This document shows, in pieces, positions 1-12,341 of a stretch of 64,000 bases of DNA. Under the pieces are notes generated by a model. That model had not been told where the DNA came from. It saw only the letters and a list, made by a program, of their open reading frames with translations, and did no database searches. The position numbers and the translations under genes are program-made. The stretch's first letter is position 1, and every line of letters starts with the position of its first letter. The stretch comes from Gari tellinella (lineage: Eukaryota; Mollusca; Bivalvia; Cardiida; Psammobiidae), in NCBI GenBank assembly GCA_922989275.2, contig OV277858.1, positions 10,044,001 to 10,108,000 of the forward strand, given 5' to 3'.

Positions 1-476
1 AAGCATGCTAAACAGTAAATCGTTGTACCTGTATTTCCATAGAATTGGTCTAGAGAAAACCTCTGACTTCGTTCTATGTTGCGTCGCACCTGACCGGTCT
101 GTATGCTACGTCTCACGTTGTACCAAACCAACTCATTCAACGTTATTCCAATATCCAACCACACAATATCTCCTCTTGTCCAGACATAGTGTAACATTTT
201 CAAGTCCTTGAATTAACGGAATAACTACATGATGTCTGTTGAATGCCAAGCGTAAATTACACATGTGAATCGAGTCGCTTTTAAAAATGGCCGACATTGA
301 TAAATCCGATGCATGTGGCCCTGTATCTAGGCCGTGGATATATAAAACACATGAACATTTTGTAAACAAACTTGACCTCTCTAGGTGCGCGTACGCTGTC
401 AATGTATTAGCGAACAGAGTAAGGTGAAATCCAACAAAAAGGGGAAATAGCCATATTTTTATGCAAGAATAGTGTC
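1..476. other. No gene recognised
   Basis: Short reading frames on both strands show no recognisable motif. I see no repeat of the families found elsewhere in the window. Confidence 0.5.
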
Positions 477-608
477 AATACACCTGTTTTTCGTGTATTA
501 ACATCTGCAGAAGCCATTGTGCTGTCTTGGAGCCCTCGGCTAAAGCCTCGGGCTTCAAATACAGCCCGCGGGCTCCTTCAGATGTTAATGCACGAAAAAA
601 GGTGTATT
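477..608. repeat. Foldback MITE, about 132 bp
   Basis: The two ends are inverted copies: AATACACCTGTTTTTCGTG at 477 pairs with CACGAAAAAAGGTGTATT ending at 608, and the complementarity continues inward through ACATCTGxAGAAG / CCTTCAGATGT. The centre is GC-rich (GGAGCCCTCGG...CCGCGGGCTCC). This is a non-autonomous foldback element with no coding capacity. Its superfamily is not identified. Confidence 0.75.
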
Positions 609-1329
609 AACCCTATAGTAATGAAATACGACAAACAGTGTAGACAATTTCTATATTTAATACCAAGGTTAAATTTACACCCTATGACATACTGCCCTTG
701 CTTTCAAAATGGCGTCCCGACATTTCAACTCAAATTAAACACTATGAATGCCCTGTCATTACATCTACATTACTATTATATATAATGCAGAACACACTGA
801 TAATAGGTTAAATCACAATACATTTATGAAATAATTTACGTAAATAAATACATGTAAGCTACCTAAAGAAATACAGAACTTATGAGTTTTAGGTAGAAAA
901 CAAAATAACAATGTTAAGGGGCAGGTAAGTCAAATGTTACATTAAACATTAGAACATGGACATTTTCCACTAAAATAACATCTTCGTATCTCAAACATAC
1001 ACAAACTACTTATGTACAAAATGAAATCAAAGTTACACAGAAAGAAACAACAACTGCTGTTGCTCTCTCCACTGACGCTGTATCCGACCTCTATAACTGT
1101 AAAGTTATATCTCAATATGCTGAGTGGCTAAACTTAACTGGTTTCCTGGTGGTCCGTTTGGGCCTGGATTGTGGCAGCAAACCAGGTGTGCCTTTCGGAC
1201 GTCTCATTGGTATGACGTACGGTCTGTTGCCATCATTTACCACTTCTCGGTCATTTTTTTGTTACTGATCACGGCCATCTTCTACCTCTTTGACATCAGT
1301 CGTTGACATAAACGGGGTGAGCAAATTGC
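609..1329. other. AT-rich interval without a gene
   Basis: No coding region is supported. It lies beyond the 3' end of the minus-strand Ty3/gypsy remnant and could contain its 3' LTR, but I find no matching copy on the other side of the element, so no LTR is claimed. Confidence 0.4.
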
Positions 1330-1349
1330 GATGCAGAGTCCCTCGCGTT

Positions 1350-2290
1350 TCACTTCATAGAATGGTATGTCAGGGTTTGGCTTGCGAACATGTTCCCAAC
1401 AATCTTGTTTTGCCCGAAAATCGAAACGTCCCGGGCCAGAACACGATCAACAGGTGACAATGATGAACTGCGAGATCGCTCATCATACTGCCGTTTATTG
1501 CGTTGTCCAGCTTTTGTTGCATATTCTTGTCCCTTCTTGTAAGCTGACTCGAGACGGTCTTGCAGTTTCGCTACATACTCTGACAGTGTAGACGCAGACA
1601 TATGATCTGATGGCACACCGAGGAGAGCGTCAATTGCTAGTCTGGGATGTCTTCCGAACATAAGGAAATATGGTGAAAAGCCCGTACTCTCATGATGAGT
1701 TGCATTGTACGCATGTACCAATGTCGGTATGTTGGATTTCCAGTCAGCCTCTTGATGATCTTGAAGGGTCCTAAGCATCTTGAGTGATGTCTGGTTAAAG
1801 CGCTCAACCATTCCGTTTCCAATGGGTTGGAACGGAGTAGTCCGGGTCTTCTCAACGCCCGCAAGTTGGCATAACTCCTTATTAGGGAGGACTTAAAATG
1901 CTGGCATTGGTCACTGTGGATAAGTGCCAGGAACTTTTGCCGTTGTTTTCGCCGTTTGGTTCTTGGTAGGAAATGTCTGTGCATAACGGCTGAAATGGTC
2001 GGTTATTACCAAGACATCCTCGAAACCTCCCTTCAATCTTTCAAGAGTAAGATAGTCAATACAAATGACTTCCATGGGGGTATGTAATAGGAATAAGTGC
2101 TTCTCTCTCTAACAAAGTTTTCCCACGAATGCAGCGTTCACATGAGCGTACCATATTAGCTATATCCGCAGTCGTTCCTGGTCAGAAGAAGCGCTCTTTA
2201 AACAAAGACGTTGTCCTATCACGACCCTGGTGACCTAGGTCATCGTGTAATGCTTTGACTATTTCCTGTCTTATGTTCTCTGGCAATATT
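1350..2290 (-). pseudogene. Ty3/gypsy integrase (broken)
   Basis: The N-terminal zinc-binding HHCC motif lies at about 2250-2110 (LHDDLGH, then SCERC). The C-terminal part at 1811-1350 is an open frame with MVERFNQTSLKMLRTLQ and HAYNATHHESTGFSPYFLMF, typical of the end of the integrase core and the following domain. Between them the catalytic core is scattered over several frames, with stops near 2060 and 1900. Integrase inserts the cDNA copy into host DNA. This one is dead. Confidence 0.85.
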
Positions 2291-2373
2291 ATCTGCAGAC
2301 GCACTTCATCGAATGAGGAGGTTTTCCTGCACAATATGGCGAATATGCCTTGTAAAATGACAAGGTTGTTCCA

Positions 2374-4330
2374 TTATCTTGTATACTGTACAATATCATG
2401 CCATGAATGGCCGGTCGACTTAATCGGTTTCGATCCATCTTGCACATGTTTAAGCAAACATGAAATGGTCTTGTCATGACCTTGTGCTTTAATCCAATCC
2501 TTCAAAGACAATCCGTAAGTAGCTACCAACTCAGGTGGTATCTCCTGTACACCGTCGTTTGCCTCCTTCTGGTCTGGAAGTTGTACTGCATGTATGAGTG
2601 GGCCAGTGTCAGATGTAACTGACAAGCTGATGACATTAATCTGCTGACTGCTATATCTTCTTGAATGTCCATCAGCATCTGAATTTTGTGCACCACTTCT
2701 GAAACGGATGGTGAAGTTGTAGTTAGCTAATGCTGCTAACCATCTGTGACTGGCTGCATCTAATTTTGCTGTGGTGTTATCATACGTTAACGGATTGTTT
2801 TCAGTCACTACCTCCAATTTTCCACCGTACACATAATCGTGAAATTTCTCCTATAAAGCCCGTTTCATGGCGAGAAATTCACGTTTGTGAGCTGGGTAGT
2901 TCTTTTCGGCAGGTTTGAGATTTCTGATTGGATACGCAATGACGCGCCGTTTTCCCTCTTGTAAAGTACTGCTCCTAGTCCTTTGGCCGATGCGTCAGTA
3001 TGTACCTCAAAAGATAAGCTGTAGTTTGCGTAGCCTAGAACTGGTGGCGAGGTGAATATCTCATTGATGGTATCAAACGCGTTCTGCTGCTCTTCTTCCC
3101 ATCTGAATGGTGTTCTCTTTATTTTTTTCTTTTGATTTTTCTTGTCTTTCTTTGTAGGTCGGCCAATCAGTAAATCATTAATCGGTCTAACTATTGCCGA
3201 AAATCCTTTAATGAATCTGCGGTAATATCCCGAGAAACCAAGAAACTGGCCAATTTCTTTAACCGATTTCGGTGTAGGCCATAATTTAACAGCTTCCAGC
3301 TTCTTTGGATCAGCCTGGATACCGTCTCCTTAAATGACGTGTCCTAAATATGTTGTCTTGGTATGGAAAAACTCGCATTTTGATGGCTTAGTCTTATGGT
3401 TGAATTACGCTAGTTTCTGGAATACTGCGTCGAGTCTTTGTATGTGAATGTCAACATCCTGGCTGAAACTTATGATATCGTCTAAGTACACCAGAGAGTC
3501 TCTTAAATTCATGTTTCCAATATATCTTTCCAATAGGCGTTGGAATGTAGCAGGCGCATTGCAAAGTCCAACGGGCATCCTGTTACACTAATAGAAACCC
3601 AAGCGAGGTTTGGCGCCCCTAAACCAAGGTTTAACCCCCCAGTGGTTGTTAATGGTTAATTTATAATTAATTATTGATTGCTGCTGACCGTACCAAGGCG
3701 GGCTCCTATGTTCACTTTGCTTTATGTTTGTCTTGCGTATTGTTTTCTGTTTGGTGTGTGGGATTGCGTGTGTGTGTGTGCGTGTGTGTGTGTGTTTGTT
3801 ATGGTATGGCTGTGTGTGTGTTCTGCTTTAGAGGTGGATGTATTGTTTGTGTTGCGTTTCCTGCTTGAGTCTTCTTTCGTATTTATTGGAATGATGTTTT
3901 CTCCTTATTCTCTACCTTCAATCCTATTTGCCAATATCCTGATTTTAGAATAAGTTTGGAGAAGAAATGCGATCCTGACAAAAGGTTCAAAGTTTCTCTA
4001 TTCTTGGAATGACATAGGCGTCCTTTTTCGTGCTCTGATTAAGCTTCCTAAAGTCAATGCAAAAGCGGATGGTACCGTCTTTTTACCTGACAATCACGAC
4101 ATTGGACCACCATGGACTTGTTGATTCTTTAATAGCACCGATGCTCAACACTTCTTGCAGATAATCTTTAATTTCTCGATACATAGCTGGTGGACTTCGT
4201 CTACATGGTTCCTTAAATAGTACTTCGTCATGTAATTCAATCTTATGCTGAACTGCTGTTGTATGGCCTATATCTAGTGATGACTTTGGAAAAAATTATT
4301 GCCATTTCTCGAATAATTTGAAGACATTTT
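2374..4330 (-). pseudogene. Ty3/gypsy reverse transcriptase and RNase H (broken)
   Basis: RNase H is the open stretch 2832-2374 (VVTENNPLTYDNTT, then AASHRWLAALANYNFTIRFR). Upstream on this strand come the RT thumb and connection (GFSGYYRRFIKGFSAIVRP near 3215), the catalytic YLDD near 3490 and MPVGLCNAPATFQRLLERY near 3560. The fingers/palm part (GYWQIGLKVENKEKTSF) is at about 3940-3895. The two RT pieces are separated by the inserted PLE fragment, and several stops interrupt the frame. Motif order and spacing are those of Ty3/gypsy pol. Confidence 0.88.
3600..3893 (+). mobile_element. PLE 3'-UTR fragment nested in gypsy RT
   Basis: This segment matches the 3' untranslated end of the element at 12340-14648, from GGCGCCCCTAAACC through a GT-rich stretch to the shared end CTTTCGTATTTATT. 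It is 5'-truncated and contains no reading frame or SECIS. The gypsy RT continues on both sides, so the fragment arrived after the gypsy element. Confidence 0.85.
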
Positions 4331-5790
4331 ATTTCTGTTCTTTTGTTAAATTGCTGGCGTCTAAATTAACTCCATAGTCCTTATCATCCTTCTCAGAGTT
4401 AGCATTGCTGTTTGAACTTTCTTTTTCTTCCGATGTTGTCATCTTTTCCGGTTTCTGTTCTGGAAGGGTATGTGCTTTTATATTTGTTTCACCAAACATT
4501 GGCGCTTCGCGAAGAACATCGACCTCTTTCAATTCGCATATGTTCGCTTTGGCTTGAATCACTATCTTCCTAGAAGACAGATTGCAAACCTTGACTGGAA
4601 TAATTTCTGTCTTGCCGGTTTGTTCAAACTCACTAGCCTAGGGCAAACTATTCCCTTATTCTCATTGTCGTTTTCCAGTGGCTCTGTTACAACAGCTTCT
4701 AAATCCTTCTCTTTCCTAACTATGCCTCTAACGGTATGGCTCTCCATTGGCTGTAAAACTATCCTCTTTGTAGTTTTAACTAAACCTTAACTAGTGTCCA
4801 ATAAAGACTGAAACGGTAAGTTACATGCCTCTGGAATATCATCTAAATCTTTGTTGTTGATTGTCCTAGCCTCTCGGATGAAGTTAGTTCCGAGCAACAA
4901 ATGACTATTTTCTCAATATGAACCTCTGCACAACTAATACTGTTACTGTCTTGTCAGATAAATCTTTAACTTTAACGTTCAACAGTACTCTGTGTAGCCT
5001 AAATATGGTAGTGTTTCGCCACTGGCAGATTTAATGTCCAAGTTAAAATGTGTGAATCGAAGAATATTAGGTGTAGGCTGAAGTGTATTGAGAAAACCAA
5101 CTGTTATAGTTGTAACCATCGGTCCAGTATCGACTAAACCTTTAGTCTTCACTTCATTTACTTGAACGTCCGTGGTGTAACAAGAATTTCCAAGAAGTCT
5201 CTTTATAATATTGTTATGAGTGGGGGTTTCTTTTGAGTCTAACGTTACCCCGTCAACGCAGACCTTCTTTAGTTTAAATCCTTCTTATCAGCTGAGTTAT
5301 CGCTCTTGTCATCCTTTGGCTTACTCCATAGTGTTGCCGAATTACCATCTCTCTGTCTGCTTTCATTGTCTCTCAAATTTTTATTTGTCTGATATCTATT
5401 ATATCTATACGTGCGTCTTCCTCTATATGACTGTAGTGTATATTCTCTATGCTCAAACGGTGTATGTCTCTTTTTCCGTTTTATATCTTCCAAAGAAGCC
5501 TCAAGTGAATCTACCTTTTATATCAAAGTGTCTAATTTATCCTCCGTATATGTACGAGTCTTCTGAATGGGCTGGAAGACGTTTGTTTCTGTTGACTGTT
5601 CTTTAAATTTAGCATATGTGTGTCTAAGTTCAATGGCGCCTGTAAATTTATCTCTAATTCTAGCTCTTCCATCCTAGCTTTCGTTCTTAAGTTAATAAAA
5701 GTGTCCGGGGACTCGTATGAATTTATCGTTGCAATTTTAATTCTTTCTGAAGTTACACCTCTCAAAAAGCCTTTCCTTTAAGGTCTTAGA
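4331..5790 (-). pseudogene. Ty3/gypsy gag and protease region (broken)
   Basis: A retropepsin-like active site, GLVDTGPMVTTITV, lies near 5130-5090 on the minus strand. Before it, at about 5765-5270, are hydrophilic basic stretches (RGRRTYRYNRYQTNKN) as expected for the end of gag. After it, at 4747-4329, come acidic, Glu/Lys-rich linker segments leading to RT. Frames change several times. Gag would form the particle and the protease would mature the polyprotein, but no intact version is present. Confidence 0.65.
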
Positions 5791-5809
5791 CGGGTATTGC
5801 TTGACTGCG

Positions 5810-5912
5810 CACAGGAGCCCCGACACGATTACTATTTTTAGAGAAAAAAACGCGAGAAGGTATATACTTCTGACGGTTTTTTCTCAAAAAGCAATAGTGT
5901 CGGGGCCCTGTG
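5810..5912. repeat. Foldback MITE, about 103 bp
   Basis: Inverted arms: ACAGGAGCCCCGACACGATT at 5811 is mirrored by AATAGTGTCGGGGCCCTGTG ending at 5912, and the complementarity continues through TTTTTAGAGAAAAAA / TTTTTTCTCAAAAA. The arms carry single-base differences. It lies just outside the gag end of the gypsy remnant. Confidence 0.75.
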
Positions 5913-6204
5913 AGAAATCGAGCCCTGAGTGGAAAAGTATGCAAATCGACGAGTGGCCGGTGCGGAAATAAAAGAAAACCATGTTTTAATGGATCATAAC
6001 TATTGTGCGGGCGGTAAATTTTTTGAGTCCGCCAATGAAGAGCTAGATTTGCCAGGATCTGCGAGACAAACGCCCATAAATGATGAGGGATGCATGATGA
6101 GATTACATGATAATGATTACAAGAAGATGATTTCGGCTTATCTCATTTGTTCCAAAGTAGCCTGTTTGGATTAAAACCACCAATCCGCCTTCCTTTTAGC
6201 TCTT

Positions 6205-6442
6205 ACAGTGGCGAAAACACTGTTCTTTCCCAGTAAACGCTTTTACGCTAAAAGTACTCTTTCCAGTGCAAACAGTTTGCAGCCTGATCAGACATCGGAT
6301 AAACCGGCGTCTGCTCGGGCTTCTAACTGTTTGCCACTCAGATAACAATGAAAAGTCAGAATTGTCAAACAATTATCCTTATCTGCATTTTAGTGTTTTA
6401 CGTTTGCGTGTAAACAGGAAAGAATAACGGTTTATCCACTGT
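6205..6442. repeat. MITE with CAGTGG-type TIRs
   Basis: About 238 bp with imperfect TIRs (ACAGTGG...GTTCTTTCCCAGTAAACGC against GTAAACAGGAAAGAATAAC...CCACTGT). The centre carries a second inverted pair, CAAACAGTTTGCAGCCTGATC and GCTTCTAACTGTTTG. Two related copies lie side by side at 46117-46681. There is no ORF. Confidence 0.7.
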
Positions 6443-8616
6443 AGCAGAGGGGTTCATCTCGGTTTAATAAACAGAAAACATTCCCTATGACAAATAAGCC
6501 CTAGAACCACAACAAAGGTAGAGGAACATACTGTCTATTAAATACAGGTCTGACTGTAAATCAAACCTGTGGTACACGTTAAACATGTTTTCCTAAATCA
6601 ACACTTTACTCCATTGATACTCATTTTAACACATTTAATTTATTCCTTCACTCTTGAAAGTAAATAGTTTAATTTTATACAGTATAGAATATGCATAATA
6701 AAAATCCTTTATCTAAGTAGACTGTACATAGTTTAAGCAGACTAGAAGTAAAGCAGAATTAATCCTGTAATTGCAGTTATTGGGTTGCAACATACCAGCC
6801 GTGTATTATGAAACTTGGTAATTGTCAACTTTTACAGTCAATCTTGTATTAAGATATCACTCTAGTGAATACCCATATTTTGTCTGGTATTGAGCTGTCT
6901 GTTTAATGCAGGATAAACTAATTCAGAATGCTTCAGTAGGAGTTTTCTTCACTGTTTCTACCCTGAGTTAATTAGTCTAGTGTCATAATGAAGAGGTATG
7001 CAGACTGATTCGCAAGGTGGTTGCTTAATACAATATTGACTGTATTTTTCACATTTCTTATTGGAGAATATTGTTTATCTTGCAGAAAATAATTTATAAA
7101 ACAGACAATAGCTATTAAATTGACATTTTTGTGCATTTCACAACTATTTGCAACTGACAGTGCATGTTTTATCACAAATTATGCAAACTATTTAACAGTT
7201 TTGCTTGTATTTGTATACAACAATGTCTTAGGTATAAATGCATGAATAAAATTTGATATTTTTATTAATATTTGTAATTTTTATCCTCGGAAAGAAAATA
7301 GAGGGGTTGTCAGGGGACGTTTTTTGAAAAGTAGGGTAACAAGACAAAAATATCCATAATTTCAGTTATATGAGGTGAAAATTATTTTAACTCAGGAAAA
7401 TAATGTAGAATTGGATACTAAATGAGATGGTGTATAGTTTTTGCGGATTCGTTTCGATAAGCATTACCAATCTAAAACCTCAATTTCGAATTATTCCTGG
7501 TTTCATCAATTTCTCCTCTCTCAAGAGCCTGGTTAAACAGGGTTTCCAATCGTATACCCCAGTCGTCAAATTCGAATTGCTAGATCGCTAAACATAAACA
7601 AGCAATATCAAAGAGAAGGCAAAATACAGGCCAATTAAATAAAATGGCTAAAAATGACAAAACTGCAGACGGCAAAATACAGGTAAGTAAATAAACGTCT
7701 GAAAATGACAAGACCGCTTACGTCACTGATAATCGACAATTGCGAAACCGCTTATGTCATAGACAATACAAAATAAACAGACACAGATATTTCAAAACGA
7801 CAACGGCTCAATAAATGGCTATGACATTTCAAACTTATCAAAACATATTAGATAAAATATTTCAGAAAACGACCAGTACCGCTTATATCAAATATAATTC
7901 AAAATTACTAAAACTGTTAATCAAAGGTACTTGAAAACGAAAATAAACACTAGCTGGTCCCGAATTATGAAACAAAACTGATATTTGGCCAAACCGCTTA
8001 TGTCAAATATATTCACATAAAGGATCTGGAGCCAACCATCAAATATCAAATAGATCTAGTAAGGATAATTTGAAAATATCACTTACCTAATACAAAATCC
8101 TACAGAATTATCCTCAATCACATAAACACACAATTATACTTAGACTAAACACTAGCACGTTCACTGTTTCTTTCCTGATCACTTTTCAACACGGTCGCTG
8201 TCACAATCCACACACAATCACAATCACTGTCAACACTAGCTAGAATCCAACGATGATACTTGGCCATAACGATCCAAAGGTACCGGTATAACGAATTTCC
8301 ATACGGAAATAGTCAGTGCACATTTAGAAAAAACTTCAGCTGACACGTTTTTCCAGAAAACATAAATAATCCTCGAGTGACGTCACAGCATTCCGTGCTC
8401 TCTCGTGTAGATATATGTAGATGGTCAATGACAATGACTGACAATAGTAGGCCTACATCGATGACAATCGAACCTCGGCCTCGTAGCCAGGTTGTCATCT
8501 CTTTCTCTCCCTTTAAGTACAAAACCTAGGCGACTGTTAATCTGAGTTTCTACGTTTATGAATATGCATATGTCATTCTAATGGATCTGTGACACTATTT
8601 TATATTACGTTTGCAG
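6443..8616. other. Long AT-rich interval; weak degenerate repeat at 7640-8000
   Basis: No coding region is recognised before the splice acceptor at 8616. Between 7700 and 8000 the phrase ACCGCTTATGTCA recurs in variant form about four times among A-rich sequence, which suggests an old degenerate tandem array. This could be the intron upstream of the methyltransferase exon. Confidence 0.4.
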
Positions 8617-8976
8617 ATGAGTTTCAATCAGTTTGATGCTTTTGGGAGGCTGGTACAGGGCACATTTGATGAAACTTACAAACACCATAAGAATTACAAG
8701 CTGAAAAAGGGCATGACCCAGTTACAATGTTTCCCCTTGTATTCAGTGTTGTTGGCATTGAATCAAGTCCATGTGGATTTCTTTGCCCTGGATATAGAAG
8801 GTATGGAACTTCCAATTCTACGAACACTTCCTTGGGACAAAGTGAACATCACCTATATACTGGCGGAGTACACTCACAGTCAAGGCGGACATTCGAGTTA
8901 CAAAAGTTATTTAGAAGAGAATGGATACGAAATTATCAGAGTGATTGGTGAAGACGTTTTAGCTCAAACGAAATAA
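8617..8976 (+). CDS. Last exon of an FkbM/Star-like methyltransferase
   Basis: A pyrimidine-rich tract ending TTTGCAG at 8616 acts as splice acceptor, and the frame stays open to TAA at 8974-8976. The 119 encoded residues contain VHVDFFALDIEGMELPILRTLPW followed by a hydrophobic strand and ...LAEYTH. This is the signature of the C-terminal half of FkbM-type SAM-dependent methyltransferases (Methyltransf_21) and of animal Star-like proteins; the acidic DIEG loop is diagnostic. An AATAAA at 9076 fits as poly(A) signal. Earlier exons with the SAM-binding GxGxG region are not visible and probably lie upstream of the window. Substrate unknown. The ATG right after the acceptor is probably internal. 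This is the only likely host gene exon here. Confidence 0.8.
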   Translation: MSFNQFDAFGRLVQGTFDETYKHHKNYKLKKGMTQLQCFPLYSVLLALNQVHVDFFALDIEGMELPILRTLPWDKVNITYILAEYTHSQGGHSSYKSYLEENGYEIIRVIGEDVLAQTK

Positions 8977-9075
8977 TAGTTAGTCGAAGCTCTAAGCAGA
9001 TTATCCAAATTCCGCGGCCCATCACACTTGTACCGAGAGCGGGAAAGGCCTGCAATATTAAATACTTGTCTATGA

Positions 9076-9081
9076 AATAAA
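9076..9081 (+). terminator. Poly(A) signal of the methyltransferase gene
   Basis: AATAAA 100 bp after the stop codon at 8976, followed by an A-rich and then a T/G-containing stretch, as expected for a cleavage site. Confidence 0.5.
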
Positions 9082-9299
9082 AAACTCGAAAAGATAATTA
9101 ATTGTGGTTTTCAAACCTAAACTGTTCTGCATTCGACAATCCACCTTTTGCTTCGACCATTATGTTGTGCGTGTTTGATTTATGCTAACAGAACCTGATT
9201 ATAAACTGTCTGGTTCTGTTCTGCGCAATACATGTTATAGTCTATGTTCAGTCCGACTGATCGCTCAGCCGTCTTACATTCACTCACATGATCATTGAG

Positions 9300-9562
9300 T
9301 AATTTTGATTCAGTATTGAGCACTGCTAACATACGGCGCGTAGGCAGATTCAGTACCGGCTCAGACCCTTCATAGGTGCCCATTTTATCCCCCGGGTGGA
9401 AAGAAGCAATTCGCTGTACATGTCTTTCTCAATAGCATTCCTGTACATCATCGGGGATTCGGAAAGGATCCTCTAGTCAGACTGCTGGTCCAGCTTGGGA
9501 TCGAACTCACGACCCCCTGGTTTTGTAGTCCAACGTTTTACCAATAGAATACTACCAACGGT
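9300..9562 (-). mobile_element. tRNA-derived SINE, minus strand
   Basis: On the minus strand a tRNA-like head starts near 9560. It has an A-box-like stretch (TGGTAGTATTCTATTGG) and a B box (GAGTTCGATCCC, plus coordinates about 9498-9509) at tRNA-like spacing. The body continues into non-tRNA sequence to roughly 9300, and its end is not resolved. Confidence 0.55.
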
Positions 9563-10373
9563 TAGTGCATTAATTTTCATTTTGGCTCCTTATAATATGT
9601 GAAGTTCTCATTTACAAAACAAATAGATTATATGAATTTAATTTTACTTCAGTTTAAATCTTAATATCGGGATACTCTTTAAACCGACCCCCAATGTGAG
9701 GCCACATAAGTCTTCTCTGATTAATATACCTTCTATTAATTCTTGACAATAATTATTAGAATGTGTGCATAGTCGTTTTTTATCTTTGTAGTTATTTATA
9801 CATTTGCCGGTCCGGCTTATGCCTTAATATAATACCGTTTCTGTATATATAATATGAAACATTTATAATTTATTTATGACAAACCTATGAGTATATGTTT
9901 TATTTATCTCAACTGGTTTCACAATCAGGATCATCAGGAGGGATAATGATAATAACATTACATAGCAACAACGACGTGACGTCACTTTGTTGTAACAGGG
10001 GACGCCACTCTTGTTGACGACAACATATATTGCATATCCCATGACAAAGACGTAACTGCCGAAAGCGCTCGGGAAGCAATTGCAGTATTTAGCAAATATT
10101 TAGTTCGCACTATATGATTAAGTTTCTTTCTCTACTTTATACACATCTCTACTCTTTTTCTTTGCATCCAATAATTTTGATCCGGTGCTTTGGAAGAACT
10201 TTATTTCTCTACTATATATATAAGGAAAAGGTAACAAATACAGGCAAAACCGGAAGCCATGTCATAGCAACAAATGTATTGTAATCACTGATGAGTTGTA
10301 TGCCGAAAAGCGTTTGAAAATACAAGGAATAATAGAAGGCGTGTGTGTATATATATCTAACTATTTCCCTCCT
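9563..10373. other. No gene recognised
   Basis: AT-rich sequence without a supported ORF or repeat. GACGTGACGTCAC near 9975 is a short palindrome of unknown relevance. Confidence 0.4.
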
Positions 10374-11990
10374 TAGGGAGACCGTCCTTTTTTTCCTCAT
10401 TAAGGAGACATTTTGTATATCCTATATTTTCCGACTTATCATCAGTTAGATTCACTTTTCTAAGACACCTAATGTCTATTTATATAATTCCAAAGTCAAT
10501 TAACCCATATTTCTTTCAATAAAAATTATATAAAACAATTGTTTGGTCTCCTTAATACTTTGTTAGTAGACCGTTGTGTATATAAATATATATATAATCC
10601 TAATGAAGGCATTAGGGGGACCGTCCCTAAAAATGGGGTTTAAGGAGACATTTTATATATTTTTTATCTTATGGTTTTTTTTGTTTTTTTTACTCAATAA
10701 ATCATATTTAAGTTGTAATTAAGGTTTTTTTTAAAAAATTTTTTAGAAAAATAAAGTATTTAAAAATATATTTTGTAAGGACGTTGAGGGTTTTAAGTAG
10801 ACCAACATATATTCGAGTTTAAGGGGACAAATAAAAGTTTAAGGAGACCGATTCATATATATATTACAGAAAATGGATAAATTCATTCTAAATTCAAATT
10901 TATGTTTTTAACAGTGCTCCAGCTAGGCATTTTTAGGAGGGTGCCGCGCCCTGTCCTAAAATTAAAAAAAATTAAAAAAAAAATGTTTAAAAAAAAAATA
11001 AATAAAAAAAATATATTTTTTTATTTTTTTACAAATTAATAGATCTACTTAACAATAGTTTTTCTCTCAAATTTTTCAAATTAATGTATATGTACATGTA
11101 TTAACAATGGTTTTTCTCTCAAATTATTTGAGAGGTTTAAGTAAACACGACATATATTTGAGTTTAAGGTGACCAATATAAGTTTAAGGAGACCGATTCA
11201 TATATATACAGGGGGGCCTCCGTGGCCTAGTGGTGTAGTCACTGTGACTAACATCACTAAGCTCCTCGCTGCTGTGAGTTCGAATCCCAGTAGGGTCGTT
11301 CGGATTTTTCATGTGGGGAAGCCTTCCAGCTGGCTTGCGGTAGGACGGTGGTTCTACCCAGTTGTTGATTTGTGCCTGAAACAGTGCATAAAGAACTTCT
11401 GGGGTCTTCCTCCACCTGTAATTAGCTGGACGTCGCGATATGACTGAAATACTGTTGAAAGCGACGTAAATCAAAAACAAATCAAATCAAATATATATAC
11501 AACATAAAAGGGATAAATTCATTCTAAATTCAAATTAATGTATTATCAATGGTTTTTTCTCTCAAATTTTTCAAATTAATGTATTAACAATGGTTTTTCT
11601 ATCAAATTATTTGGGGTTTTTAAGTAGACACAACATAATATTCGAGTTTAAGGTGACCGATATTAGTTTAAGGAGGCCGATTGATATATAAATATACAAC
11701 ATAAATGGAAAACAATTATTCTAAATTCAAATTAATGTATTATCAATGGTTTTTCTCTAAAATTATTAAAATTAATGTATCAATTGTTTTCTCTTAAATT
11801 ATTTGGGAGTTTTAAGTAGACACAACATATATTCCAGTTTAAGTTGACCGATTTTAGTTTAAGGAGACCGATTCATATGTATACAACATAAAAGGAAAAA
11901 AAATTGATTCTGAATTCAAATTAATGTATTATCAATGGTTTTTCTCTCAAATTATTCACTGGCGGATGTAGTCGAGGGGTTAAGCACCAA
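10374..11990. repeat. Satellite-like array with AAGGAGACCGATT motif
   Basis: Units of about 185-200 bp recur, most clearly from 11495 to 11960. Each has TTCTAAATTCAAATTAATGT, a TTTTCTCTCAAATTATT stretch, AAGTAGACACAACATATATT and AGTTTAAGGAGACCGATT. Older, more degenerate units and pure A/T tracts fill 10374-11205. One unit is interrupted by a SINE at 11212-11492. The phrase resembles the ends of the MITE at 36361-36582, so the two may be related. Confidence 0.65.
11212..11492 (+). mobile_element. tRNA-derived SINE inserted in satellite
   Basis: The head GCCTCCGTGGCCTAGTGGT (A box) and GAGTTCGAATCCC (B box, near 11277-11289) give an internal Pol III promoter. The body ends in GACGTCGCGATATGACTGAAAT...GACGTAAATC and an A-rich (CAAAT)n tail. 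It lies inside an ATATATATAC stretch that is present on both sides, consistent with a target-site duplication of about 10 bp. The same family is at 15431-15721 on the other strand. Its apparent ORFs on both strands are not genes. Confidence 0.8.
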
Positions 11991-12341
11991 CATTACTAAA
12001 AACAAGAATGCGCGTTCAATAAACACCTATGCCCCCAGTGGTATCCTTGACAATATATTCTGAATTAGGTCAAGGTCAAGGTCAAAATCAAGGTTGGGCA
12101 ATATGGGTGGATTGGTAGTGATCCAAGGTAATATCCGTATAAGTATCAACACATTGTAGTCAGTTGTGTTGATGCTAGATGAAATGGTAAAATCTAGTTT
12201 TCCAAGAAATAGCCTAAATATTCTAAGTACAAATAAGGTCAAGGTCAATGTCAAAATCATGGTTTGGTGATATTAGTGGATAGGGAATGGTCCAACGCAA
12301 TAACTGTATAAGTGTCAAAGTATTTGAGTAAGCGGTGTTAA

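Larger units (their letters stand above)
1330..5790 (-). mobile_element. Decayed Ty3/gypsy LTR retrotransposon
   Basis: Read on the minus strand from high to low coordinates, the order is a basic gag-like region, an aspartic protease (VDTG), reverse transcriptase (YLDD), RNase H and an HHCC integrase. This is the PR-RT-RH-INT order of Ty3/gypsy elements. The frame is broken by many stops and frameshifts, and the RT domain is split by a PLE 3' fragment at about 3600-3893. I could not find a matched pair of LTRs, so the ends are approximate and this copy cannot be autonomous. Confidence 0.85.

Noticed and set aside
5929..6174. 81-codon plus-strand frame after the foldback at 5810
   Set aside because: No recognisable domain, and it sits between a MITE and unrelated repeats. 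Not excluded, but not supportable.
11169..11480. Frames of 92 and 98 codons on opposite strands
   Set aside because: Both lie over a tRNA-derived SINE with A and B boxes. The same frames appear in its other copy at 15477-15680.
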